Of a stretch of 5,291 nucleotides of DNA, positions 4,744-5,291 are shown piece after piece. The notes beneath the pieces are model-generated. The model searched no databases. It was not told the origin of the DNA and saw nothing but the letters and a program-made list of their open reading frames with translations. A program made the translations under genes and the position numbers. Source of the DNA: DATLCI01 sp046714215. GTDB lineage: Bacteria > Acidobacteriota > Terriglobia > Terriglobales > Acidobacteriaceae. Position 1 is the first letter of the stretch. The number at the start of each line of letters is the position of its first letter. Location: contig JBKKBM010000259.1 of NCBI GenBank assembly GCA_046714215.1, forward strand, positions 1 through 5,291. Direction: 5' to 3'.

Positions 4744-5291
4744 ATGAAGATCAACAAAGTTACCTCTTTCGTTCTTACGATGACGGCCGGTGCCGTACTG
4801 GCCGCCGTGCCTGCCGCTGCCCAACTGGGAGGGACTTTGGGCGGCACGCTGAAGGGTGCCGGACAGGCGCAGTCGAACCGCGGCGGCGTGGCGGGCGATC
4901 TGGGACTGGGCAGCACCGTGAGTGGTACCGCGAACCGTGGCAACGGCACGCTCGACCTGGGCGTGGATTCCACACTCAACGGTACGCTGAGCGCGAGTGA
5001 GGAAGCGACCGGCAAAGCGCGCGAGACGGTGAAGGAAAAGGTGCAGAAGACCAAGGGCACGGTCGACAAGGCTTCTTCTGAAGCCCAGGATAAGACCGTC
5101 TCGGTTACGATGGAGACGAAGTCGAAGGTCGATGCCAAGGTCGATTCCGCTAAGGAAGAAGCCAAAGAAGCCGCCAACTCGGCTTCCGTCTCGAGCAGCA
5201 CCCAGGCGAAGAGTGATATTGAGATCAGTTCGCAGAACGGCAACAAGTCGGCGAGCAGCGATCTCGGGTTGTCGAAGTCGGTAGACGCGTC
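4744..5291 (+). CDS. Secreted Gly/Thr- and Lys/Glu-rich LEA-like protein, partial at 3' end
   Basis: An open frame of 182 codons runs from ATG at 4744 off the right edge. The N-terminus is a Sec signal peptide: MKINK, hydrophobic core 9-22, and AAAQ with likely cleavage after A26. The mature part starts Gly/Thr/Leu-rich (QLGGTLGGTLKG, 27-38), then carries a spaced motif DLG[LV] at 52, 71 and 173. Residues 84-147 are a Lys/Glu/Ala/Thr helix without Pro or Cys (EATGKARETVKEKVQKTKG, then SKVDAKVDSAKEEAKEAA), resembling the amphipathic repeats of group 3 LEA proteins or a periplasmic coiled coil. The rest is Ser/Asn-rich. AGAAGGGA ends 8 nt before ATG, which fixes the start. It is expected in the periplasm or outside the cell. 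The family is not recognised, and LEA-like is a composition-based comparison. Control from the sigma54 promoter at 4627-4643 suggests an activator-triggered response. Confidence 0.85.
   Translation, partial: MKINKVTSFVLTMTAGAVLAAVPAAAQLGGTLGGTLKGAGQAQSNRGGVAGDLGLGSTVSGTANRGNGTLDLGVDSTLNGTLSASEEATGKARETVKEKVQKTKGTVDKASSEAQDKTVSVTMETKSKVDAKVDSAKEEAKEAANSASVSSSTQAKSDIEISSQNGNKSASSDLGLSKSVDA

Noticed and set aside
4704..5246. 180-codon minus-strand frame, Ser/Leu/Ala-rich and membrane-like
   Set aside because: It is the complement of the signal-peptide-bearing secreted gene, and covers that gene's promoter-side leader. The plus-strand frame has a signal peptide and a good ribosome site, whereas this one has neither.
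1619..5291. Selenoprotein gene linked to selC
   Set aside because: None of the genes has an in-frame TGA with continuing homology, and no Sec-type redox motif is visible around the stop codons.

Overview
The window looks like a chromosomal stretch from a moderately GC-rich bacterium, most likely an Acidobacteriota. That placement is an inference. It rests on a eukaryote-like Ser/Thr kinase fused to a TolB_N-like domain and TPRs, with an N-terminus (MIGQTVSHYKIV) that I associate with the large acidobacterial kinase families, and on two small lineage-type hypothetical proteins. No 16S or other marker gene is present to confirm it.

Layout, left to right. Positions 1-76 (minus) hold the first 25 codons of a response regulator receiver domain, cut by the window edge. 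About 300 bp without a convincing gene follow. Positions 377-1294 (minus) encode a complete PhzF-family isomerase-like protein. Divergently from it, at 1425-1521 (plus), lies a full selenocysteine tRNA gene (selC) with anticodon TCA, 6-bp D stem, long variable arm and encoded CCA. A predicted sigma70 promoter whose -35 box sits in a dyad precedes a TTG-started 740-aa soluble Ser/Thr kinase/TolB_N/TPR protein (1619-3841). Just after the kinase stop lies a diverged second copy of the 3' end of the selC gene, in the same orientation. The kinase gene is therefore bracketed by tRNA-end direct repeats, in the manner of an integrated element.

Positions 3969-4145 (minus) hold a 58-aa Lys/Arg-rich protein, divergent over a 53-bp gap from a 94-aa zinc-ribbon-like protein (4199-4483, plus). 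The 260-bp gap after it contains a near-consensus sigma54 (-24/-12) promoter, with helically phased CCTA repeats roughly 100 bp upstream of the expected transcription start, where an enhancer-binding protein would bind. This promoter serves a secreted, Cys-free, Gly/Thr-then-Lys/Glu-rich protein with a clear signal peptide (4744 onward), which runs off the right edge.

The genes do not form one pathway. The notable signals are the selC gene (implying selenoprotein synthesis elsewhere in the genome), the selC-end duplication around the kinase, and the sigma54-controlled secreted LEA-like protein. No integrase, transposase, CRISPR array or selenoprotein gene is visible here.
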